A DNA stretch of 38,003 bases from JAFIEN01 sp051859505 (GTDB lineage: Bacteria; Pseudomonadota; Alphaproteobacteria; Rhodobacterales; Rhodobacteraceae). The stretch spans positions 1 to 38,003 of the forward strand of contig JBHYFN010000036.1 in assembly GCA_051859505.1 (NCBI GenBank). Direction: 5' to 3'. The position numbers and the translations under genes are program-made. The notes under the pieces are model-generated. The model ran no database searches and was not told where the DNA came from. It saw only the letters and a program-made list of their open reading frames with translations. Below, piece by piece: positions 1 through 7,810 of the stretch (positions are counted from its first letter, which is position 1; each line of letters opens with the position of its first letter).

Positions 1-821
1 GACTGCACCCGCCCGCCGGGCACCGCCCCCGCCGCAAGCCGCAACGCCCCCGCCCCCTCGCCGATGACGATCTCCGAGGCTTCGGTGCGGGCGGGCAGGA
101 TGTTCATCGACGGGCTGCCGATGAACCCCGCCACGAAAAGATTGGCCGGGTTGTCATAGATCTCAAGCGGCGCGCCCACCTGCTCGATCCGCCCGTCGCG
201 CATCACCACGATGCGGTCGGCCATGGTCATTGCCTCGATCTGGTCATGGGTGACATAGATCGTGGTCACGCCCAGCCTTTGATGCAGGGCGCGGATCTCG
301 GTCCGCATCTGCACGCGCAGCTTGGCGTCAAGGTTCGACAAGGGCTCGTCGAACAGGAACACCTTGGGATCGCGCACGATGGCGCGCCCCATCGCCACCC
401 GCTGCCGCTGCCCGCCCGAAAGCTCGCGCGGGCGCCGGGCAAGGTAGTCCTTCAGGTTCAGGATCCCCGCCGCCCCGCCGACGCGGCTGTCGATCTCGGA
501 TTTCGGCGTCTTCCGCAGCTTCAGCGAAAAGCCCATGTTCTCGGACACGCTCAGATGCGGGTAAAGCGCATAGGACTGGAACACCATCGCGATGTCGCGG
601 TCCTTGGGCAGGATCTCGGTCATGTCCTCGCCGCCGATGGTGATGCGCCCGGCGCTCAGCGTCTCGAGCCCCGCGATGATCCGCAGCAGCGTGGACTTGC
701 CACAGCCCGAGGGGCCGACAAGGGCCACGAATTCGCCCTCCTCGATCCCGAGGTCGACATCATGCAGAACCGTCAGCGCGCCAAAGCTCTTGCGGATCCC
801 TGACAGCGTCACATCACCCAT
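1..821 (-). CDS. Sugar ABC transporter ATP-binding protein (MalK/UgpC type), C-terminus cut by window edge
   Basis: This is the ATPase subunit that powers the importer encoded by the three genes upstream of it (positions 838-4014). The reading frame starts at the ATG at 821-819 (MGDVTLSGIRKSFG), preceded by GGGAGGA about 6 bases upstream. Walker A GPSGCGKST, the ABC signature ELSGGQRQR and a following Walker B (FLFDEP) are readable on the minus strand. About 273 codons are present, against roughly 330-370 for the family, so the C-terminal TOBE/regulatory domain is mostly outside the window. Only 16 bases separate it from the permease stop, so it is the fourth gene of one operon. The substrate cannot be told from this subunit, because MalK/UgpC ATPases serve many carbohydrate and glycerol-phosphate importers. 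Confidence 0.93.
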   Translation of the reverse strand, partial: MGDVTLSGIRKSFGALTVLHDVDLGIEEGEFVALVGPSGCGKSTLLRIIAGLETLSAGRITIGGEDMTEILPKDRDIAMVFQSYALYPHLSVSENMGFSLKLRKTPKSEIDSRVGGAAGILNLKDYLARRPRELSGGQRQRVAMGRAIVRDPKVFLFDEPLSNLDAKLRVQMRTEIRALHQRLGVTTIYVTHDQIEAMTMADRIVVMRDGRIEQVGAPLEIYDNPANLFVAGFIGSPSMNILPARTEASEIVIGEGAGALRLAAGAVPGGRVQ

Positions 822-837
822 ATCGTCCTCCCGACCC

Positions 838-1716
838 TCATTTGACGGCGCCCGAGGCAAGGCCGCCCTGCCAGAACCGCTGCAACAGCAGGAACATCGC
901 CACCACCGGCAGAACCCCGATCAGCGCCCCGGTGATCACCAGCGAAAACAGCGCCTGCCCGCCGCTGCCGGCACTGGCCAGCTCGTTCCATTGCGCCAGG
1001 CCCACGGTCACGGGCATCAGCTTGGGATCGGTCACCATGACCAGCGGCAGGAAATAGTTGTTCCAGGTGCTGGTGAAGGCCAGAAGCATCACCGTCACGA
1101 TCCCCGGCATCGCCAGCCGCACCACGATCCCGAAAAAGATCGAAAGCTCCGACGCCCCGTCGATCCGCGCCGCGTCGATCAGCTCGTCGGGGACGGCCTG
1201 GTCGATGTAGATCTTCATCAGATAGACACCCAGCGGAAACACCATCGACGGCAGGATGATCGCCCAGATCGTATCGGTCAGGCCGAAATTGGCGAACAGC
1301 AGGAACAGCGGGATCACCAGCGCCGTATTGGGCACCATCACCGTGCCGAGGATGATGGCGAATGTCAGGTTCCGGCCCCGGAAGGTGAATTTCGACAGGG
1401 CATAGCCCGCCGCCGTCGCCACCGCGGCAGCACCCACGCCGCCGGCCACCGAATACAGCGCGGAATTCGCCAGCCAGTTGGCAAAGACCCCGTTCTGCCG
1501 CTGGAACAGCGCCTCGATATTCGCGCGCAGGTTCAGATCACCCGCGAACCACAGGCCAAAGGTCGAGAACAGCTGCGTGTTCGTCTTGGTCGACGATATC
1601 ACGAGGTAATACAGCGGCAGCAGCGTATAGATCAGGAACAGCCCCAGCACCGCATAGGCGATGGTCTTTTCCTTGACGAAATGGCCGCTCCGGCCGCGGG
1701 TCATTGCGATGGTCAT
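838..1716 (-). CDS. Carbohydrate ABC transporter permease, MalG type
   Basis: This 292-aa inner-membrane permease is the second of the pair in this importer. The first membrane segment lies at about residues 19-41, and several more follow. The cytoplasmic EAA loop that contacts the ATPase is visible as DELIDAARIDGASELSIFF, with the conserved AA...DGA core, followed by a hydrophobic stretch. Length and architecture match the MalG/CUT1 family (about 270-300 aa). Its ATG overlaps the stop of the preceding permease by four bases (ATGA), which suggests translational coupling. The CUT1 family takes up di- and oligosaccharides, polyols and glycerol phosphates; the specificity here is unknown. Confidence 0.93.
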   Translation of the reverse strand: MTIAMTRGRSGHFVKEKTIAYAVLGLFLIYTLLPLYYLVISSTKTNTQLFSTFGLWFAGDLNLRANIEALFQRQNGVFANWLANSALYSVAGGVGAAAVATAAGYALSKFTFRGRNLTFAIILGTVMVPNTALVIPLFLLFANFGLTDTIWAIILPSMVFPLGVYLMKIYIDQAVPDELIDAARIDGASELSIFFGIVVRLAMPGIVTVMLLAFTSTWNNYFLPLVMVTDPKLMPVTVGLAQWNELASAGSGGQALFSLVITGALIGVLPVVAMFLLLQRFWQGGLASGAVK

Positions 1717-2675
1717 GAGGTCGGCCCCGATCCCCGCGCGGCAAAGCGGATGAAGACGAACGAGATGATCGCCACGATCGTCGCCGTGATGAAGGACACG
1801 GCCGCGGCAAGGTTGATCTGCGCGCTCGTGAAGGTCAGCGAATAGGCATAAAGGTTCGGCGTGAAGTTCCGGCCGATCACGTTGCTGGCCATCGGCCGCA
1901 GGATCATCGGCTCGTTGAACAGCTGGAACGTCCCGATGATCGAGAAGATCGCGCAGAGCAGCAGCGCCGGCATGATCAGCGGCAGCTTGACATGCCAGGC
2001 GAACTGGAACGGCCCCGCCCCGTCCAGCGATGCCGCCTCCTCAAGGTCGCGCGGCACGGCCTGCAGGGCGGCGAAAAGGATCACCATGTTGTAGCCGACA
2101 AAGGTCCAGGTCACGATATTGGCGATGGACCAGAGGATCCAGCCATCGCTCAGGAACCTTGGCCGGGCCGTGCCGACCAGATCGGCAAGCTGGGTGAAGG
2201 GTCCGAAATTCGGCCCGTAAAGATAGCCCCAGACCAGCGCCGCGATCACCGTGGGCACGGCATAGGGCAGGTAAAAGGCGGTGCGAAAGAAGCTGCGCGC
2301 CTTGATCAGCGTCGAATCAAGGATCAGCGCCAGCACCAGCGCAAGGCCCAGCATGATCGGCACCTGAATGATCCCGAACAGGGCGACATTGCGCACCCCC
2401 TCCCAGAAGGCCGGATCGCCAAGCGCGGTCTGGTAGTTGCGGATCCCGACAAAGATCGTGCCGCCCACCAGCCGCTCCTGATAGAGCGAGAGGTAGAAGG
2501 CATAGAACATCGGCAGCACCAGCATCGTCACGAAGAGGAGGATGAAGGGCGCCAGAAACAGATAGGGCACCAGCGCCGACAGCCGGCTGCGCCGCTGTCG
2601 ATGCGGTGACGGCATGGTGACGGGGCGCGCCGCTGCGCGCCCCGCCTCGGTCTCCGGTGGCGATTGAACCGCCAT
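1713..2675 (-). CDS. Carbohydrate ABC transporter permease, MalF type
   Basis: This is the first permease subunit of the importer. The open frame extends upstream to 2717, but the ATG at 2675 (MAVQSPPETEAG) is preferred. It lies 7 bases after the stop of the solute-binding protein and gives 320 aa, a normal length for the family. A proline- and arginine-rich cytoplasmic N-terminus of about 35 residues precedes the first membrane span (LVPYLFLAPFILLFVTMLV). The EAA loop reads DLEEAASLDGAGPFQFAWH. The gene lies between the binding-protein gene and the MalG-type permease, the usual CUT1 operon order. Substrate not determinable. Confidence 0.92.
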   Translation of the reverse strand: MAVQSPPETEAGRAAARPVTMPSPHRQRRSRLSALVPYLFLAPFILLFVTMLVLPMFYAFYLSLYQERLVGGTIFVGIRNYQTALGDPAFWEGVRNVALFGIIQVPIMLGLALVLALILDSTLIKARSFFRTAFYLPYAVPTVIAALVWGYLYGPNFGPFTQLADLVGTARPRFLSDGWILWSIANIVTWTFVGYNMVILFAALQAVPRDLEEAASLDGAGPFQFAWHVKLPLIMPALLLCAIFSIIGTFQLFNEPMILRPMASNVIGRNFTPNLYAYSLTFTSAQINLAAAVSFITATIVAIISFVFIRFAARGSGPTS

Positions 2676-2682
2676 GCTCCGG

Positions 2683-4014
2683 TCAGTCCACCACCGTGAA
2701 GCCCTGCTCCTGGGCAAAGCTCACAAGCGTCGCCTGCGCCCGGTCAAGCGCGTCGACCAGGCTGGTGCCGTTGGCAGCCGCGCCGCCCAGCTCGCTTTCC
2801 AGCGTCTCATAGACGAAGTCCTGGAACGGGCTGAACTGGAAGTCGCGGTCGATCGTGTTCGAGGCATCGGCAAAGACGTGGTTGAAGCCCTGACCGCCAT
2901 AGAAATCCATCGTGGCGTTCACGAATTCATCGCTTTCCAGGATGCTGTTGAGCACCGGGAACAGGAACTGACGCTCGTAGAACATCGTGGCCGCGTCAGT
3001 GTCATGGCCCAGGAAGATCGCCAGACGCGCCGCCGCTTCGGCCTCGGGCGTGCCCGCCACGACCGCGATGGAGGATCCGCCCCAGTTGCCCGCCGCCGGG
3101 TTGTCTTCGCCCCAGGTCGGCATCGGCATCGCGCGCCACTGGCCCGCGCTTTCCGAGGTGAAGCCCTCCATGAACACCGGACCCCAGCCCGCGATGATCC
3201 AGGAGGAAATCAGCCCCCGGTCAAGCGAGGTGTAGAAGTCGTTGTTCCAGGCCGGCTGCGGATCGACCAGATCGGCCTCGAGCAGCTCGGTCCAGTATTG
3301 CGCCACTTCACGGGCCGCATCGTCATTGACGTTGATACGGATCGTGGTCTGGTCGATCACCTCGAAGGGCCGCGACCCCGCTTGCCAGAACATCCCCGTC
3401 GACCAGCCGCCCGAGCTGAAGGTCGCGCTGGTGATGTATTTGTCGGGATGGGTCTCGCGGAACTGGGCGGCGGCCTCGCGGAAGTCTTCCCAGGTGGGGA
3501 TCTCGGTGATCCCGGCCTCGTCGAACAGGTCGCCGCGATAGACGATGGCCATCGGGCCGCTGTCCCACGGAATGCCATAGACCGCACCGTCGGACGAGAC
3601 CTGACCCCAGACCCAGTCCACGAAATCGCCCTGAAGCTCGGACGCCCCCAGCGGCCCGATATCCTCGAGCGCGCCGATCAGCTGAAAGGTCGACTGCATC
3701 TCGAGCGGGATCTGGATCACGTCCGGCGCGCCCCGGCCCGCGCGCAAAGCGTTGCGGAACTGCATGTGCTGGGCGCCGCCCTGGCCGGCATTGACCAGCT
3801 CGACGCTGATGTCGGGATTGCGCTCCATGAACAGGTCGATCTGTTCCTGCAGGTTCGGCACCCAGGACCACATCGTGATCTCGACCTGATCGGCCAGCGC
3901 ATCCGATGGAACCGCGCTCAGCGCCGCCGCCACCACACCGCCCCCGACAAGGCCCAGAAGGCCGCGCCGACGCGTCTCGAACCGGCTGCCCGGCGCGTGA
4001 TACTCAGTCTTCAT
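2683..4014 (-). CDS. Extracellular sugar-binding protein of the ABC importer, Tat-type signal
   Basis: This is a periplasmic solute-binding protein of family 1 (UgpB/MalE-like), 443 aa from the ATG at 4014. That start was chosen over the upstream frame (to 4341) because a strong Shine-Dalgarno sequence, GGAGGGAGGAA, sits just before it and the signal peptide begins there. The N-terminus carries a twin-arginine-like motif (TRRRGLLGLVGGG) followed by a hydrophobic segment ending near ALA, so export by the Tat route is likely. The mature part starts with the typical VEITMWSWVPNLQEQ strand. It is the first gene of the operon, divergent from the AraC regulator at 4690, which probably controls it. 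The ligand is unknown. Confidence 0.92.
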   Translation of the reverse strand: MKTEYHAPGSRFETRRRGLLGLVGGGVVAAALSAVPSDALADQVEITMWSWVPNLQEQIDLFMERNPDISVELVNAGQGGAQHMQFRNALRAGRGAPDVIQIPLEMQSTFQLIGALEDIGPLGASELQGDFVDWVWGQVSSDGAVYGIPWDSGPMAIVYRGDLFDEAGITEIPTWEDFREAAAQFRETHPDKYITSATFSSGGWSTGMFWQAGSRPFEVIDQTTIRINVNDDAAREVAQYWTELLEADLVDPQPAWNNDFYTSLDRGLISSWIIAGWGPVFMEGFTSESAGQWRAMPMPTWGEDNPAAGNWGGSSIAVVAGTPEAEAAARLAIFLGHDTDAATMFYERQFLFPVLNSILESDEFVNATMDFYGGQGFNHVFADASNTIDRDFQFSPFQDFVYETLESELGGAAANGTSLVDALDRAQATLVSFAQEQGFTVVD

Positions 4015-4572
4015 GTATTCCTCCCTCCGAATTTCGCCTCGCCCTGTTTGCAGGGATCTCGATGGCAATGGTAAAGGAGACTGCCAGCAGGATTGCCAAT
4101 CGGTCAAGGGTGATCCGCCTCGAAGGCGCAAAACCTGTCCAAAAACCCGAACCAAATGCCACGCAGGCCGAAAGCCATGTACCCATGACCAGACGGCATG
4201 CGATATCGTCCGATCCCGCACATCCGCGTGAGCACCCGAGACGCCATTATCACAGGTTTGCCACCGCCGGATCGCAGCATACCGAATCGGCTGGCGCACC
4301 CCGTCCCTCGATCCGAATCTTTGCTGCAGCGCAGAAAACAAGCGCCATCCGCGCCCCGATCCGCGCCTTCAACGGCCCAAGACCGCCTCAGGCCAACGCC
4401 GCCTGACCTTTCCGCACAAGACGGGGCAGACAATGGCAAGACGATATTGCATGCAGGCCGGACCCTACTGGATGGACCATCCTCCCACCCCCGGCATAAG
4501 CTACCGCGGCGGCAGACTGCCATTGCCGCAGCCACTGCCACAAACCGGACCATCTGGTTCCGGCTTTTGAAC

Positions 4573-4624
4573 GAATTGCAACCACCGCCAATGCGGATGG
4601 AATTGCAATTCCCATGAATTGTGG
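4573..4624. promoter_or_regulatory. Cluster of GAATTG motifs with a perfect 14-bp palindrome; candidate AraC-type operator
   Basis: Three GAATTG motifs occur within about 50 bases: GAATTGCAA at 4573, GGAATTGCAATTCC at 4599-4612 (a perfect palindrome) and GAATTGTGG at 4617. They stand about 65-115 bases ahead of the regulator's start codon, in the region shared with the divergent transporter operon. Repeated half-sites near a divergent AraC-type gene are a common autoregulation arrangement. Binding by this regulator is inference. Confidence 0.4.
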
Positions 4625-4629
4625 AATCT

Positions 4630-4651
4630 GCTTTGCAGTTCACGGCAAAGC
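4630..4651. repeat. Inverted repeat GCTTTGC-N8-GCAAAGC
   Basis: Perfect 7-bp arms at 4630-4636 and 4645-4651 flank 8 bases, about 40 bases upstream of the preferred start of the AraC-type gene. It could be an operator or a hairpin in the mRNA leader. No T-tract follows, so it is not a classical terminator. Confidence 0.4.
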
Positions 4652-4689
4652 CGTTTCCGATGCAGCCACTGTCCGGAGGGCCCGAACGG

Positions 4690-5598
4690 ATGACCGATCA
4701 GGAGCGCAAATCCGACGCGGCGCCCCTGTCCGCCCCCCTGATCGCGGGCATCATGCCGCAAGAGAACTCGGCCAACCGCGCCTTTCGCCGCGACGGCACC
4801 GACGACTGGCTGCTTGTCGCCACCTGCGCCGGCCAGGGTCAGGTCCGCGGTCGCGGCGGGCAGGAGTGGCCTCTCGCGCGCGGCGACCTGATGCTGATCC
4901 GGCCCTCCACGATCCATGACTACGGCCATGCCGGCGACAGGCTTGGCTGGCGCAACATCTGGGTGCATTTCCGCCCGCGCCCCACCTGGCTTGACTGGCT
5001 GTCCTGGCCCGAGGTGGAAAGCGGCATCAGCCTGCTTGCAACCGGCGAGGATTTCGCCGCGATCGAGGCCGAGTTCCTGCGCATCGTCGAAACCGTCCAC
5101 GGCCCCAGCCGGCTGCGCGTCGATGCCGCAATGAATGCGCTGGAACGGGTGTTGATCCTGGCCGATTACTTCAACCCCCGCTTCGCCGCCTACGAGATGG
5201 ACGAACGCATCCACCGCGCCCTTGTCCTGATCGGCGAACGGCTGTCCGAACGGCTCGACATCGGCGAACTCAGCCGCGAGGTCGGCCTCTCCCGCTCGCA
5301 ATTCACCGCGCTTTTCACCCGGCAGGTGCAGCTTTCGCCGCAGGTCTATATCGAGAAGGAACGCCTGAACCGCGCCGCCCAGATGCTGCGCTCCTCGAAC
5401 TGGAGCGTGTCGCAGGTCGCCGCCGCGAACGGCTTTTCCAGCCCGTTCTATTTCTCGTCCCGCTTCTCGCGCGAATTCCGCAGCGCGCCCTCCGCCTATC
5501 GACGCGCGCATCTGAAACGGCCCGAAGGGGCCGCAGAGCTGCCCCGCTCCCCGTCTCCCGACACATCTCCCGACACTTCCAGGAAAGCAAAGTCATGA
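4690..5598 (+). CDS. AraC-family transcriptional regulator
   Basis: This 302-aa regulator has an N-terminal cupin-like effector domain (about residues 20-140, with RPSTIHDYGHAG typical of the AraC-binding fold). The C-terminal double helix-turn-helix domain covers about residues 180-280 (DIGELSREVGLSRSQFTALF, then VSQVAAANGFSSPFYFSSRF). The frame is open from 4621, but the ATG at 4690 (MTDQERKSD) is preferred because GGAGGG lies about 10 bases before it. It is divergent from the sugar importer operon, and its stop overlaps the ATG of the fusion oxidoreductase (ATGA at 5595). The regulator and enzyme are therefore coupled, and the regulator probably senses the sugar imported and oxidised by its neighbours. 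Confidence 0.92.
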   Translation: MTDQERKSDAAPLSAPLIAGIMPQENSANRAFRRDGTDDWLLVATCAGQGQVRGRGGQEWPLARGDLMLIRPSTIHDYGHAGDRLGWRNIWVHFRPRPTWLDWLSWPEVESGISLLATGEDFAAIEAEFLRIVETVHGPSRLRVDAAMNALERVLILADYFNPRFAAYEMDERIHRALVLIGERLSERLDIGELSREVGLSRSQFTALFTRQVQLSPQVYIEKERLNRAAQMLRSSNWSVSQVAAANGFSSPFYFSSRFSREFRSAPSAYRRAHLKRPEGAAELPRSPSPDTSPDTSRKAKS

Positions 5599-7625
5599 CC
5601 CGTCTGAACTGGGGCATCCTCGGCCCCGGCACCATCGCCCGCAATTTCGCCGATGGCATCGCCCTGTCGCCCCTGTCGCATCTCAAGGCCATCTCGAGCC
5701 GCGATGACGCCCGCCGCACCGCCTTTGGCGACAGCTACGGCATCGACCCCGCCCACCGCCATTCCAGCGCCGCGGCGCTTCTGGCCGATCCTGCTGTCGA
5801 TGCCGTCTATATCGCCACCCCCCACCCGCCCCATGCCGAACTGGCGATCCAGGCGTTGCGTGCAGGCAAGCCGGTGCTGGTGGAAAAGCCCGGCGCGCTG
5901 AACCTGGCCGAGATGACGGCGATGGTCGAGGTTGCCCGTCAGGAAGACCTCTTCCTGATGGAGGCCTTCATGTATCGCTGCCACCCCCAGATCGCCCGGC
6001 TGGTCGACCTGCTGAAGGCGGGCATGATCGGCGAGGTCGTCCATATCCACGCCACCTTCGGGTTTGATGCCCGCGGATACCCGGACTCGCGCGTCTATCG
6101 CCACGATCTGGCGGGGGGCGGCATCCTCGATGTGGGCGGCTATCCCGTCTCGGCCGCGCGGATGATCGCCGGGGTGGCGACCGGCGCCCCCTTCGCCGAT
6201 CCCGTCACCGTCAAGGGCGCGGGCCTGATCGGCAAGACCGGGGTGGACGAGGTGGCCTATGGTATCCTCACCTTCGCCAGCGGCATCACCGCCGAGGTCG
6301 CCTGCGCCACCAGCCGGATGATGGAGAACAAGCTCAGGATCGACGGCACCAAGGGCACGATCCTGCTCGACAATCCCTGGATGCCGGGGCGCAACGAAGG
6401 CCCGTCCGACTGCACCCTCCGCATCACGACGGACGGCGAGACGACGGTGGAAGAGATCCGCCACGACTGGCAGCTCTTCGCCTTCGAGGCCGAGCTTGCC
6501 GCCCGCGCGATCCTTGACGGGCGGAAGGAACCGCCCTTCCCCGCCATGTCGCATGCCGACAGCCTGGGCAATATCGCCACGCTCGATCGCTGGCGGGCCG
6601 AGGTCGGCTATGCGACCTTCGCCGAGGCGCCGGGGGTGGTGCGCAAGCTGCCCGGCACCCTGCCCAAGGGCCTGCCGGACATCCCGCGCCGCAGCATCGC
6701 GGGCGTCGATCTGCCGATGTCGCAGCTGGTCATGGGCTGCGACAACCGCGACACGCCGGCCGAAGGCGCCGTCATCTGGGATGCCTGGATGGAGGCGGGC
6801 GGCAACGCCTTCGACACCGCCTTCGTCTATGGCGGCGGACGGCACGAGGCGGTGCTGGGCCAGTGGATCGCCTCGCGCGGGGTGGCGAAAGAGGTGGTCG
6901 TGACCGTCAAGGGCGGCGTCACCCCCTTCTGCACGCCCGACGGGGTGCGGGCGCAGCTTGACATCTCGCTTGAAAGGCTGGGGCTCGACTTCGCGCCGAT
7001 CTACATCCTGCACCGCGACAACCCGGATGTGCCGGTCGATGAATTCGTCGACCTGTTCGACCAGCTGCACCGGGCGGGCAAGGTCGGCATCTGGGGCGGA
7101 TCGAACTGGGGGATCGACAGGTTCGGCGCGGCGATGGATGCGGCGGCCGCGCGGGGGCTGGCGGGGCCTGTGATCCTGAACAACAACCTGTCGCTCGCGG
7201 TGATGGAGCGGCCGATCTGGCCCGGCTGCATCGGGTCGAACAATCCCGAGACGCTGGCCTTCCTCGCCGCCCGCGGCGTCACCCATCTGAGCTGGTCCAG
7301 CCAGGCCCGCGGCTATTTCCTGCCCGAGGAGCTGCGCCACCGCCTGCCCGCCGACACCGCGCCCGAAACCTGCTACGGCAGCCCCCGCAACGCCGAACGC
7401 CGCCGCCGCGCCGAGGAAATCGCGGCCCGGCGCGGGGTCAGCGCGAACAATGTGGCGCTGGCCTGGGTGCTGGCCCAGCCCTTCGCCTCCTTCGCGCTGA
7501 TCGGGCCGCGCTCGCCAGGGGAACTGGCCTCGACCCTGCCCGCCCTGGGGCTGACGCTGAGCGACGAAGAGCGGGACCGGCTCAACCTGACGGGCGAAAG
7601 CATCGCCACGGCGGCGGCCGAATGA
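5595..7625 (+). CDS. Fusion: Gfo/Idh/MocA oxidoreductase + aldo/keto reductase
   Basis: This single 676-aa open frame joins two NAD(P)-dependent oxidoreductases. Residues 1 to about 340 are a Gfo/Idh/MocA enzyme: Rossmann start GILGPGTIA, VEKPG with likely catalytic Lys98, and GGGILDVGGYPVSAARM near 175-190. Residues of about 365-676 are an aldo/keto reductase with the whole catalytic tetrad in place: Asp407 and Tyr412 in FDTAFVYGGG, Lys439 in VTVKGG, and His473 in ILHRDNP. No stop or frameshift separates the halves, and the linker (about 340-370) is short and proline-rich. The start overlaps the stop of the AraC gene. It probably oxidises and reduces successive sugar intermediates; the substrate is unknown. 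Each half alone is a standard family, so the fusion is the unusual part. Confidence 0.93.
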   Translation: MTRLNWGILGPGTIARNFADGIALSPLSHLKAISSRDDARRTAFGDSYGIDPAHRHSSAAALLADPAVDAVYIATPHPPHAELAIQALRAGKPVLVEKPGALNLAEMTAMVEVARQEDLFLMEAFMYRCHPQIARLVDLLKAGMIGEVVHIHATFGFDARGYPDSRVYRHDLAGGGILDVGGYPVSAARMIAGVATGAPFADPVTVKGAGLIGKTGVDEVAYGILTFASGITAEVACATSRMMENKLRIDGTKGTILLDNPWMPGRNEGPSDCTLRITTDGETTVEEIRHDWQLFAFEAELAARAILDGRKEPPFPAMSHADSLGNIATLDRWRAEVGYATFAEAPGVVRKLPGTLPKGLPDIPRRSIAGVDLPMSQLVMGCDNRDTPAEGAVIWDAWMEAGGNAFDTAFVYGGGRHEAVLGQWIASRGVAKEVVVTVKGGVTPFCTPDGVRAQLDISLERLGLDFAPIYILHRDNPDVPVDEFVDLFDQLHRAGKVGIWGGSNWGIDRFGAAMDAAAARGLAGPVILNNNLSLAVMERPIWPGCIGSNNPETLAFLAARGVTHLSWSSQARGYFLPEELRHRLPADTAPETCYGSPRNAERRRRAEEIAARRGVSANNVALAWVLAQPFASFALIGPRSPGELASTLPALGLTLSDEERDRLNLTGESIATAAAE

Positions 7626-7671
7626 TCCCGCGCCCGTTCCGCGATGCGCGGCCCGTCCAGCGCAGGGGCAA

Positions 7672-7774
7672 GGGTGGGTTTCACCCACCCTACCGCGCCT
7701 TTCGTAGGGTGGGTGAAACCCACGCGCCTGCCCCGACCGTCCCACCCTGCCGGTAGGGTGGGTGAAACCCACCC
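7672..7774. repeat. Three copies of a palindromic GGGTGGGTGAAACCCACCC-type repeat
   Basis: Copy 1 (7672-7690) and copy 3 (7756-7774) are perfect hairpins with 8-bp arms GGGTGGGT/ACCCACCC and a 3-base loop. Copy 1 is in the opposite orientation to copies 2 (7707-7723, arms shortened by mismatches) and 3. Copies 2 and 3 also share the flank GTAGGGTGGGTGAAACCCAC. They fill the space between two plus-strand genes. This is the form of a REP-like intergenic element; repeats of this general type are scattered in many proteobacterial genomes. They may also end or stabilise the upstream transcript. Confidence 0.8.
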
Positions 7775-7810
7775 CCCCGGAACACCACCCCACAACCACG
7801 GATTGACCCG

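Larger units (their letters stand above)
4015..4689. other. Divergent intergenic region between binding-protein operon and araC-type gene
   Basis: This 675-base stretch holds no convincing gene; the open frames in it lack family resemblance and ribosome binding sites. It must contain the promoters of both divergent units. It contains a cluster of GAATTG motifs near 4573-4624 and a 7-bp inverted repeat at 4630-4651, both close to the araC-type start and listed separately. On the minus strand a TTGACC hexamer at 4108-4103 could be a -35 element for the transporter operon, but no good -10 follows it. Confidence 0.5.

Noticed and set aside
592..1845. A 417-aa open frame on the plus strand
   Set aside because: It is a shadow of the ATPase and permease genes on the minus strand.
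4104..4643. A 179-aa minus-strand open frame in the divergent region
   Set aside because: No ribosome site, no family features, and it covers the motif-rich promoter area of the araC-type gene.
7672..7774. The hairpin repeats as a CRISPR array
   Set aside because: Only three copies, of mixed orientation, with irregular spacing and no cas genes.
5496..7799. A 767-aa open frame on the minus strand
   Set aside because: It lies antisense to the Gfo/Idh-AKR fusion, whose catalytic motifs are intact; it has no recognisable domain.
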